The notes below the pieces were generated by a model. The model made no database searches, was not told the DNA's origin, and was given only the letters and a program-made list of their open reading frames with translations. From positions 1 to 7,455 of the forward strand of contig JAJSAJ010000191.1 of NCBI GenBank assembly GCA_024274855.1: 7,455 nt of DNA. Direction: 5' to 3'. Shown here one piece after another: positions 1 through 5,337 of the stretch (position 1 is the stretch's first letter; every line of letters begins with the position of its first letter). This DNA is from Planctomycetota bacterium (GTDB taxonomy: Bacteria > Planctomycetota > Planctomycetia > Pirellulales > Pirellulaceae). The position numbers and the translations under genes are program-made.

Positions 1-116
1 AGCGTCACATGAGCTATCGCCGTCAGCATTCTCGTCACGGAAGACGGCCGCGTCTCCAGCACCTGCCAATCGCTATTGTAGAACGTGTGCACCTAGGTGT
101 CGTTTCCGTTGGGACT
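1..116 (-). pseudogene. possible degraded RHS/YD-repeat fragment, cut by window edge
   Basis: Read on the minus strand from about 116 towards 1, one frame gives SPNGNDT, a TAG stop (plus positions 93-95), then VHTFYNSDWQVLETR and about 15 more open residues to the window edge. The FYNSDWQVLE stretch resembles the 'YYN..WQVLEER' segment I know from bacterial RHS/YD-repeat proteins. The TAG could come from a CAG codon by one C-to-T change, so the frame may once have been continuous. The fragment is too short to prove the family, and the residues after it are not typical of RHS. It could also be chance similarity. The rest of the gene would lie left of the window. Confidence 0.3.
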
Positions 117-343
117 TGCCAGAAGGATTGCTCGATGGTTGCCAAGATTGCCTGAATCGCATGGTGCCTGATCATCACCTCCGTTTTCTGCCCGCATTTG
201 CATTCCATTTCCGGGCAAGGTACGTTGGGCTCCAGTTCCCACACGCAGGACGGCAGGGTCGCCAACCAACTTCGAGCTACCACTTGGTCCCAAATAGCCC
301 GTTCCCGTTGGTCGCTCAGCTTTGTTAAAGGCCGACGAATCAA
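35..343 (-). CDS. hypothetical ORF or remnant, 102 aa, uncertain
   Basis: This is an open minus-strand frame starting at ATG 343. The middle part, roughly residues 17-77, has a natural-looking composition and a Cys-x-Cys pair (ECKCG) after CVWELEPNVPCPEME. The last 20 or so residues are Arg/Cys/Thr-rich and look out of frame, and they overlap the RHS-like stretch read in another frame. The simplest picture is a frameshifted or repeat-derived remnant and not an intact gene. I do not recognise the family. No convincing Shine-Dalgarno site supports the start. Part of it (254-278) is shared with another intergenic stretch near 3950, which favours a dispersed repeat over a unique gene. Confidence 0.2.
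   Translation of the reverse strand: MIRRPLTKLSDQRERAIWDQVVARSWLATLPSCVWELEPNVPCPEMECKCGQKTEVMIRHHAIQAILATIEQSFWQVPTETTPRCTRSTIAIGRCWRRGRLP
254..278. repeat. dispersed repeat copy 1 (25 bp, pairs with 3947-3971)
   Basis: The 25 bases here match 3947-3971 in the same orientation at 22 of 25 positions. Both contain the exact block CCAACTTCGAGCT. The similarity continues weakly on both sides. Translated on the minus strand both give an ARSW core (ARSWLATLP here, ARSWPAALT in the other copy). This suggests two worn copies of one dispersed repeat. Confidence 0.5.
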
Positions 344-386
344 TTATTGTCGTGTTTACTGGGGGGCGTTCGGGCGGCGATCCTCC

Positions 387-528
387 TTAGCTGCGAGACT
401 GATTCACCCATGGGGCAAGCCCATGGGGGTCTGTACGCGGAAGAGTGCGACAGTCATTAGCGGCGAGACTGATTCACCCATGGGGCGAGCCCATGGGGGT
501 CTGTACGCGGAAGAGTGCGACAGTGATT
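387..528. repeat. 70-bp tandem repeat, two copies, each with a hairpin
   Basis: The sequence repeats with an exact 70-bp period. Positions 387-458 align with 457-528 with only three differences (392/462, 417/487, 455/525). Each copy holds an 8-bp perfect inverted repeat, CCCATGGG, separated by five bases (407-414 with 420-427, and 477-484 with 490-497). One difference falls in the loop and none in the stems. Each arm is itself palindromic and contains an NcoI-type CCATGG core. The array ends 77 bases before the sulfatase start, so it lies in the promoter or leader region of that gene. Its function is unknown. Two copies of this length do not make a CRISPR array. Confidence 0.9.
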
Positions 529-591
529 GATTGGCGAATCTTAAGAACTTAACGATGTTTGATGTTGTTATGCAGTTGACTATCTGTAAGC

Positions 592-597
592 AGGAGG
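592..597 (+). promoter_or_regulatory. Shine-Dalgarno site of the sulfatase gene
   Basis: AGGAGG lies eight bases before the GTG at 606. It decides the start: the frame is open from a TTG at 531, but only the GTG has a strong ribosome binding site, and only that start puts a signal peptide at the N-terminus. Confidence 0.85.
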
Positions 598-605
598 ATT
601 GGCAA

Positions 606-2090
606 GTGCGACTCATTTCATTAGCCGTTCTAGGAAGTCTGTTTCTGGTGAACGCTACGGCTACGGTGCTGGCATTTCCAGCACGATCAGCAGACGCTCA
701 AGAGCGAGGGAGGTCGGCGGAATCAACACGTCGCCCCAATATCGTCCTGATCCTCGTTGACGATCTGGGATGGGCCGATCTTGCTTGTTACGGCAGCGAT
801 CTGCACCAGACGCCGAACGTCGATGCACTGGCCAATCGAGGCATGCGTTTCACTGATGCGTACGCGTCGGCACCGGTATGCTCGCCGACGCGCGCCGCAC
901 TGCTCAGCGGCAAACACCCGGCCAGGATGCACATGACGATTTGGCGTGAAGCCGCCAAGACACCGCCGCTGAAGCGAAAGGTGATTCCACCAATAACAGT
1001 CGCCGATCTGCCGTTGTCGATTGTCACCATCGCCGAACGACTCAAAGATGCCGGCTACCTCACCGCGCACATTGGGAAGTGGCATCTCGGCGACGCGGCA
1101 CACTATCCAGAGACACAAGGATTCGATTTTGAGGTGGGTGGAACGCATTGGGGTTGCCCGTCAACGTTCTTCCATCCGTACCGCGGAATGAGCCACGGTG
1201 AACTACGTTACGTGCCCGGCCTCGGGCTCGGTAAGCAGGACGACTATCTAACGGATCGCTTGACCGATCAGGCTCTCGGTTTCATTGACGCAGCCAAAGA
1301 CCGTCCTTTCTTCCTTTACATGGCCTACTACACGGTCCACACGCCAATCGAGGGTAAACCGAATCTGGTCAAACGATTCCAGAAGAAGCTGCGACCCGCG
1401 ATGCGGCATGCCAATCCGGCCTATGCAGCCATGGTCTACAGTATGGACGAAAACGTTGGACGAATCCTTGACCATATCAAGAAAAGTCATTTGGACGATC
1501 GCACGCTGGTGATCCTAACTTCCGACAATGGCGGCTTTATCAACCGCTGGGGGCCATTTCCCGCTGTTACCAACAATGCACCTCTACGCAGCGGGAAAGG
1601 CTCGCTCTATGAAGGCGGAATACGAGTCCCGCTGATTGTCCGATGGCCCGGCGTGACGCGAGCAGCGGCAACCTGCAGCGAGCCGGTTGTCCTGACGGAC
1701 GTCTATCCGACGATTCTGGAGGCTGTTGATTTGAAGAAAGACACCTCGGAATCGTTCGATGGATTCAGTTGGGTCCCGTTACTGAGAGACGCGGCGTCCG
1801 AATTGCCGCGCAATTCACTCTTCTGGCACTACCCTCACTACTATCCGACGACAACCCCAGTCAGTGCCATGCGATCGGGAAACTGGAAGCTGCTGGAGTA
1901 CCTCGAGGATTATCGACTCGAACTTTACGATCTCAGTGTCGATCCAGGCGAACGAAAGAATCTGGCAACAACGAATCGAGCCAAGGCCGACCAGATGCGA
2001 GATCGGCTCCACGCATGGCGCAAAGAAGTGGGTGCCCAGATGCCCACAACGTGCCATGCCAAGGGCGCCCCGAAAGCCAACTCGGATTAG
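606..2090 (+). CDS. secreted formylglycine-dependent sulfatase (arylsulfatase family)
   Basis: The 494-residue protein should hydrolyse sulfate esters, probably on sulfated polysaccharides, outside the cytoplasmic membrane. Residues 1 to about 31 form a signal peptide (MRLISLAVLGSLFLV, then a small-residue region ending near SADAQ). The sulfatase fold starts at about residue 44 with PNIVLILVDDLGW, where D52 and D53 are metal ligands. C92-S-P-T-R96 is the Cys-type sulfatase signature, whose Cys is converted to formylglycine by a separate maturase not seen here. Other active-site residues are K158 and H160 (GKWHLG), H245 (YTVHTP), D307 and N308 (SDNGG) and K331 (SGKGSLYEGG). Length and motifs are complete, so the gene looks functional. 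The substrate and the exact sulfatase subfamily cannot be read from the sequence. The gene stands alone. A tandem hairpin repeat lies upstream, and a foldback element begins at its stop codon and may end its transcript. Confidence 0.95.
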   Translation: MRLISLAVLGSLFLVNATATVLAFPARSADAQERGRSAESTRRPNIVLILVDDLGWADLACYGSDLHQTPNVDALANRGMRFTDAYASAPVCSPTRAALLSGKHPARMHMTIWREAAKTPPLKRKVIPPITVADLPLSIVTIAERLKDAGYLTAHIGKWHLGDAAHYPETQGFDFEVGGTHWGCPSTFFHPYRGMSHGELRYVPGLGLGKQDDYLTDRLTDQALGFIDAAKDRPFFLYMAYYTVHTPIEGKPNLVKRFQKKLRPAMRHANPAYAAMVYSMDENVGRILDHIKKSHLDDRTLVILTSDNGGFINRWGPFPAVTNNAPLRSGKGSLYEGGIRVPLIVRWPGVTRAAATCSEPVVLTDVYPTILEAVDLKKDTSESFDGFSWVPLLRDAASELPRNSLFWHYPHYYPTTTPVSAMRSGNWKLLEYLEDYRLELYDLSVDPGERKNLATTNRAKADQMRDRLHAWRKEVGAQMPTTCHAKGAPKANSD

Positions 2091-2213
2091 GCTTTGTCTC
2101 AAAACCCAGAGAAGCAGCGTTTCCGGGAGGGCGAAGCTCCTGCTGAGCCTCTTGTTTTGTTGGCCAAAACGGCTCGGCCGGAGCCTCGCCCTCCCGTTTT
2201 GAGACAAAGCCTA
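2088..2213. mobile_element. MITE-like foldback element inserted at a TA (element A)
   Basis: Outer perfect 18-bp inverted repeats, TAGGCTTTGTCTCAAAAC at 2088-2105 and its complement at 2196-2213, enclose inner 25-bp arms at 2125-2149 and 2171-2195 that match at 22 of 25 positions. The unit is flanked by TA on both sides (2088-2089 and 2212-2213), leaving 122 bp. TA duplication with short terminal inverted repeats and no gene inside is the pattern of a non-autonomous IS630/Tc1-mariner-type MITE; that family assignment is inference. Read on the plus strand one frame gives REGEAPAEPLVLL. The left TA sits inside the sulfatase TAG stop. As RNA the element would fold into a long stem and could end transcription from both convergent genes, although no clear T-run follows. 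Confidence 0.75.
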
Positions 2214-2401
2214 GCCCGGATACTTCACGAGCGATCTGCTCTGGAGCTGTAAGTCGGACAATCGCCCGATACGCTTCTTTATTGTCTTCGCGAGATGCCG
2301 TTTCCTGTTCGAGTCATCTCGAAAGCCAGCCACGCGCCCGTTGTTTGAAAAACAACCGCAACGCAACAGAGAAGAGCTTTCTGTTATGCCTCTGCGAACG
2401 C
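2214..2401. other. intergenic stretch between convergent genes, no gene seen
   Basis: Nothing here is a supported gene. Weak open frames cross it, including a 67-residue minus-strand frame, but none has a ribosome binding site or a recognisable motif. The only local structure is a short AT-rich hairpin, GTTGTTT-GAA-AAACAAC (2340-2356), with no T-run on either strand. Confidence 0.5.
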
Positions 2402-2452
2402 TCAGTCTTCGCAACTATCGCGAACCGCATCGAACAGGGCGATCAGGTTTTA
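2402..2452 (-). pseudogene. stranded C-terminal codons of the UroD-like gene
   Basis: After the TAA stop (plus positions 2450-2452) the same minus-strand frame continues NLIALFDAVRDSCED and then meets TGA at plus 2402-2404. The stretch reads like the closing helix of UroD-like proteins, which usually continue from the SHNI..NTP segment into a helix of the type ENI..M.DAV. It therefore looks like the original C-terminus cut off by one nonsense change, for example GAA or AAA to TAA. Confidence 0.7.
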
Positions 2453-3691
2453 CGTCGGCGTATTCCCCTTGATATTGTGGATCGAATTGAACACGAATCC
2501 GCCTTCTTGGTTGAAGACCGCAATTCGGTCACGCACTTCACGATAGACTTCATCCGGCGTTCCAAACGCAATCGTCTTCTGCGTATCGACACCTCCACCC
2601 CAAAACACGATGTCCCTGCCATACGTCTTCTTCAATTCCAACGGGTCCATCTGAGCGGCGGAGCACTGAACCGGGTTCAAGATATCGAACCCAGACTCGA
2701 TAAAGTCCGGTATCAACGTGAAGACGGATCCACATGAATGCATGAACGTCTTCCAGTTCGTCTTTGCATGAATCAGACCGTTAATTCGCTTGTGGAACGG
2801 TTGATAGAGTTCGCGGTAAGCCACGTTGGATATGAATGGACCTCGCTGGGTCCCGAAATCGGTTCCCGTGATGAACGCCACATCGATCCGATCGCTGAAA
2901 AAGTCGATCAGTGTTTGAATGTTCTGTTCGGCGATCTTACATTGTTGCTCGAAGACTTTCAGGACATAGTCCTTACGAGTGACTGTCGAAATATACCATT
3001 CTTCGATGTCACGAATACCGCGAGGATTCTTCAGAAAGGGCGCCGGTACTAATGCGATGTCCCCAAACCCGGTACCTGGAATGATCAGCACGGCACCACA
3101 TTCGCTCCGCGCATCCAGCCAGTCTCGCATGTGCGCGTAATAGGCCATGTCCGCGTCGGTCAGCAGCCCAAACTCTTCCAAGTTATCTTCCGGGTCAAGT
3201 CGCTCTTCTTCGATCGGCGGTTGGCGGACAATCGTGTCAAAGAAGTATCCGGTCTTGGGCATCCTTCCACTTGCCGGCACCGACATATCACCTTCGGGAA
3301 AGACGTAGGTATCGCCTTGCTCGTCCACCTTGAAATTGAACTGTCCCGGCACAAGCATTTCCGTCCCATCATTACCGGTAAACGGCTTCCAATCTCCCAG
3401 CTCGAACCCGAACATCGTCGCTCGGGGAGGTACCCCAACAACATCAATGCCGAGCAGTGTTCGCAGCTGATCATCCACCTCTCCAAGCATCTGATATGGC
3501 TCGATTACTTTGACTCGATAGTCCGTATCCCCAATCACCGCGGCTCGGAGCTTTGAAATGGCGGACACATGAATACCGGTCACGAATGTCGAGCCAAAGT
3601 CGACGCAGACCCGGTCTGGCTGCCGGTGCGTCAGCGCCGCTTGAAGACGCTGGCGGCTGGTCATCCCATGATTGGTTGAAGAATCGCTCAT
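2450..3691 (-). CDS. uroporphyrinogen decarboxylase/MtaA-like protein, C-terminus cut by an early stop
   Basis: The 413-residue protein belongs to the UroD-fold family (TIM barrel), which includes haem-pathway decarboxylases and the zinc methyltransferases MtaA/MtbA/CmuA. Family features are TSRQRLQAALTHRQPDRVCVDFG at the N-terminus, PGTGFGD (205-211), the ITGTDFGTQRGPFIS segment (274-288), FMHSCGS (317-322), NPVQC (339-343), WGGGVDTQ (364-371) and FNSIHNI (401-407). H318-x-C320 with C343 matches the zinc-binding pattern of the methyltransferase branch better than haem UroD, so a corrinoid-linked methyl-transfer role is possible but unproven. ATG 3691 is chosen because CAGGAG lies eight bases upstream; the frame is open to 3865, but that extra part is repeat-derived. 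The TAA at 2450-2452 removes 15 apparent native residues, so activity is uncertain. The gene converges on the sulfatase and diverges from the isomerase-like gene. Confidence 0.88.
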   Translation of the reverse strand: MSDSSTNHGMTSRQRLQAALTHRQPDRVCVDFGSTFVTGIHVSAISKLRAAVIGDTDYRVKVIEPYQMLGEVDDQLRTLLGIDVVGVPPRATMFGFELGDWKPFTGNDGTEMLVPGQFNFKVDEQGDTYVFPEGDMSVPASGRMPKTGYFFDTIVRQPPIEEERLDPEDNLEEFGLLTDADMAYYAHMRDWLDARSECGAVLIIPGTGFGDIALVPAPFLKNPRGIRDIEEWYISTVTRKDYVLKVFEQQCKIAEQNIQTLIDFFSDRIDVAFITGTDFGTQRGPFISNVAYRELYQPFHKRINGLIHAKTNWKTFMHSCGSVFTLIPDFIESGFDILNPVQCSAAQMDPLELKKTYGRDIVFWGGGVDTQKTIAFGTPDEVYREVRDRIAVFNQEGGFVFNSIHNIKGNTPT

Positions 3692-3699
3692 TGTTGTGA

Positions 3700-3705
3700 C
3701 TCCTG
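3700..3705 (-). promoter_or_regulatory. Shine-Dalgarno site of the UroD-like gene
   Basis: CAGGAG on the minus strand ends eight bases before the ATG at 3691. It supports the MSDSSTNHGM start over upstream in-frame starts that run through tandem-repeat DNA. Confidence 0.7.
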
Positions 3706-3734
3706 GACGTTTTGGCGAACACCAAATGACTTCG

Positions 3735-3750
3735 TGCATCGATCGATGCA
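3735..3750. promoter_or_regulatory. perfect 16-bp palindrome, possible operator
   Basis: TGCATCGATCGATGCA equals its own reverse complement. It lies 43 bases upstream of the UroD-like start codon, beside a run of six A on the plus strand. The position suits an operator for a dimeric repressor or a small leader hairpin. No regulator gene is in the window, so its role is inferred from position and symmetry only. Confidence 0.45.
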
Positions 3751-3784
3751 AAAAAGAACAAGTCATGCCTGATCGGTACCCCAC

Positions 3785-3823
3785 GGCCACATTCGGCGGC
3801 CACATTCGGCGGCCACATCCGAG
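3785..3823. repeat. three tandem 13-bp units
   Basis: GGCCACATTCGGC occurs at 3785-3797 and 3798-3810, followed by a changed third unit, GGCCACATCCGAG, at 3811-3823. The array lies about 100 bases upstream of the UroD-like start. A 13-bp period is not a codon multiple, which supports treating this stretch as noncoding leader or promoter DNA. Copy number may vary between strains. Confidence 0.85.
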
Positions 3824-3946
3824 CTCCCGATCCCGAATAAGATATAGGGTCCATTGTCGAGCCAAACGGGAAATAAAGCAACCGGTAACCGACCATTCAC
3901 ACGTTGATCATGGCCGAGCCATGTCCGGACTCCCGTCCCAGAGCGT

Positions 3947-3971
3947 CAGGGCCGCCGGCCAACTTCGAGCT
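3947..3971. repeat. dispersed repeat copy 2 (pairs with 254-278)
   Basis: This stretch matches 254-278 at 22 of 25 positions in the same orientation, including CCAACTTCGAGCT. It lies in the long divergent intergenic region and is not part of a supported gene. Confidence 0.5.
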
Positions 3972-4060
3972 GTCGTTCGGACCCCTTCAGCCCACACTTC
4001 TTGGTCGCCTCGATTCGTCCACAACCCAAGAATCCTTGGAGTTCGAGTGTATCCTGAAAT

Positions 4061-4174
4061 TGAGGGCGTGTCCTGAAATTGGCACGAAAGTGAGAAATCC
4101 TCGGAACGTACCGGCTCAGCAGGAGCTTCGCCCTCCCACATCAACAACCGCCAGCCAACCAGGACACGCTCTTA
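4061..4174. mobile_element. second EGEAPAEP-type repeat element (element B)
   Basis: Imperfect 15-bp inverted ends (4061-4075 and 4160-4174, two mismatches, sharing GCGTGTCCTG) enclose a core at 4113-4137. That core is an exact 25-bp reverse complement of 2125-2149 in element A. On the minus strand it reads WEGEAPAEP. The right end finishes with TA when read outward; the left has TG, perhaps a mutated TA. Just outside the left end a partial copy of the end sequence, ATCCTGAAATTG (4051-4062), precedes TCCTGAAATTGG (4071-4082), suggesting a nested or duplicated end. The ends differ from those of element A although the core is identical. It lies between the divergent genes. Confidence 0.55.
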
Positions 4175-4345
4175 GTAATGGAGTGTTGGAGGTCATCCCG
4201 TGTGTCGGACCGGGCGGGAATGGTGGCGGAACGTGCTGACGAGTCCTATACTATGGCCTGCACGCAGTACGGGCGGCGTTTACTCCAAACAGGGAGCAAT
4301 CCGAGCAGGAATCACACTTCCAAAGAAAACTCCCGAACAGACCGT

Positions 4346-4363
4346 TCACAACTGGGGTTGTGA
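4346..4363. promoter_or_regulatory. inverted repeat upstream of the isomerase-acylase pair
   Basis: TCACAAC (4346-4352), a TGGG spacer and GTTGTGA (4357-4363) form a 7-bp perfect inverted repeat 35 bases before the preferred isomerase-like start. This could be an operator or a leader hairpin. Its presence argues weakly against the GTG at 4360 as the start, since that codon would lie inside the right arm. I cannot assign convincing -35 and -10 boxes. Confidence 0.35.
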
Positions 4364-4398
4364 CAATTGCTGTTCACTTTCAGATGAGGTCATTACTC

Positions 4399-5280
4399 GT
4401 GGCACAACAACGAATCACTCGACGACGCGTTCTGACAATCGGCGCGTCTACGGTCCTTGCCTGTTCACCGGCCATTCGCCTCCTGGCTGGTGACAAACAG
4501 CGAAAGTTCAAGATCGGCGCTTGCGACTGGTCTCTGGGACATCGCCAACAGCTTTCCGCATTACGCGTGGCCAAGGAGATCGGTCTGGACGGAGTGCAGG
4601 TCAGTTTTGGCAAGGTCGGTGCTCGCTATGATCTACGAAAACCGGAAGTACGCCGCGAGTATCTCGAAACATGCAAGACCCTCGACATCGAGATCGCATC
4701 GCTGGCAATGGGCATCCTGAACCAGCGACCCTATGCATCCGATCCTGAATCCGAGACGTGGGTACGCGACTGCGTTGAAGTGATGCCCAAGGTGAACCAG
4801 CACATTGTCTTGCTGGCATTCTTTTCCAAGGGCGACATCAAAGGCAAACCAGACGCTCAAGATGCCGTGATTCAACGTTTGAAGAAAGTCGCGCCGCTCG
4901 CGGAAAAAGCCGGAGTCGTCCTCGGCATCGAGTCGACGCTCAACGCCGACGAGCACATCCGAATTCTCGACGCAGTCGGCTCGCCCGCCGTGAAAGTCTA
5001 CTATGATGTTGCCAACATGACGCGAGCGGGTTACGACATCTATAAGGAGCTACGTCAACCTGGTCGCGATCGCATTTGCCAGATCCATGCCAAGGAAATC
5101 GGGTATTTACTCGGGCACGGCAAAGTAGATTTCCCACGAGTCAAAGAGGCACTCGACGAAATAGGCTGGTGCGACTGGCTGATAATCGAGGGGGCAACGG
5201 TGCGAGGTAAGCCCCTGGAACAGTGTTACAAGCTGAATCAGAAGTACTTGCGATCCGTTTTCCCAACCAATGAATCCTAA
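4399..5280 (+). CDS. Tat-exported sugar phosphate isomerase/epimerase-like TIM-barrel protein
   Basis: The 293-residue protein has the xylose-isomerase-like TIM barrel (AP endonuclease family 2 fold), which binds a divalent metal and usually isomerises or epimerises sugars. The four expected metal ligands are visible, one per strand: E178 (LGIEST), D203 (YYDVAN), H230 (QIHAKE) and E264 (IIEGA). The N-terminus has a twin-arginine signal, RITRRRVLTIGAST, with a hydrophobic stretch to about residue 30, so the folded protein is probably exported. Export and this fold together are common in planctomycetes, though substrates are mostly unknown. The start is uncertain: GTG 4399 has GAGG nine bases before it; ATG 4384 adds five residues but has no ribosome binding site; GTG 4360 is less likely. 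It is followed 57 bases later by the acylase gene, probably as an operon. The sequence is intact. Confidence 0.88.
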   Translation: MAQQRITRRRVLTIGASTVLACSPAIRLLAGDKQRKFKIGACDWSLGHRQQLSALRVAKEIGLDGVQVSFGKVGARYDLRKPEVRREYLETCKTLDIEIASLAMGILNQRPYASDPESETWVRDCVEVMPKVNQHIVLLAFFSKGDIKGKPDAQDAVIQRLKKVAPLAEKAGVVLGIESTLNADEHIRILDAVGSPAVKVYYDVANMTRAGYDIYKELRQPGRDRICQIHAKEIGYLLGHGKVDFPRVKEALDEIGWCDWLIIEGATVRGKPLEQCYKLNQKYLRSVFPTNES

Positions 5281-5323
5281 CACGGACTCGCCCCGCTCAC
5301 GCCAACGACCTGCCACGCCTTAC

Positions 5324-5328
5324 AAGGA
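5324..5328 (+). promoter_or_regulatory. Shine-Dalgarno site of the acylase gene
   Basis: AAGGA lies nine bases before the ATG at 5338. No terminator-like hairpin is seen in the 57-base gap after the isomerase-like gene, which fits co-transcription. Confidence 0.6.
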
Positions 5329-5337
5329 AACGGAAAA

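Noticed and set aside
387..528. 70-bp repeats as a CRISPR array
   Set aside because: There are only two directly abutting long copies with no unique spacers and no cas genes.
531..605. Upstream TTG start for the sulfatase, adding 25 residues
   Set aside because: The GTG at 606 has AGGAGG at ideal spacing and gives a normal signal peptide; the extra residues would bury that signal.
723..1148. 141-residue open frame opposite the sulfatase
   Set aside because: It lies entirely within the conserved sulfatase coding region, has no ribosome binding site or recognisable domain, and is a shadow of GC-rich coding DNA.
2340..2356. Hairpin GTTGTTT-GAA-AAACAAC as a rho-independent terminator
   Set aside because: The stem is AT-rich and weak and no T-run follows on either strand; the foldback element nearby is the better candidate.
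2211..2414. 67-residue minus-strand frame ending LVKYPG
   Set aside because: It overlaps the edge of the foldback element and the stranded UroD tail, has no ribosome binding site, and I could not link it to any family.
2282..2737. 151-residue plus-strand frame over the UroD-like C-terminus
   Set aside because: It overlaps strongly conserved coding sequence on the other strand and shows no domain features.
3131..3556. 141-residue plus-strand frame opposite the UroD-like gene
   Set aside because: It is antisense shadow of a well-supported gene with no independent evidence.
3692..3865. 58-residue N-terminal extension of the UroD-like frame
   Set aside because: It is translated from the 13-bp tandem repeats and the palindrome region, has no family similarity, and ATG 3691 has its own Shine-Dalgarno site.
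4178..4493. Short plus-strand frames of 61 and 97 residues before the isomerase-like gene
   Set aside because: They lack ribosome binding sites and domain features; one runs out of frame into the isomerase coding region.
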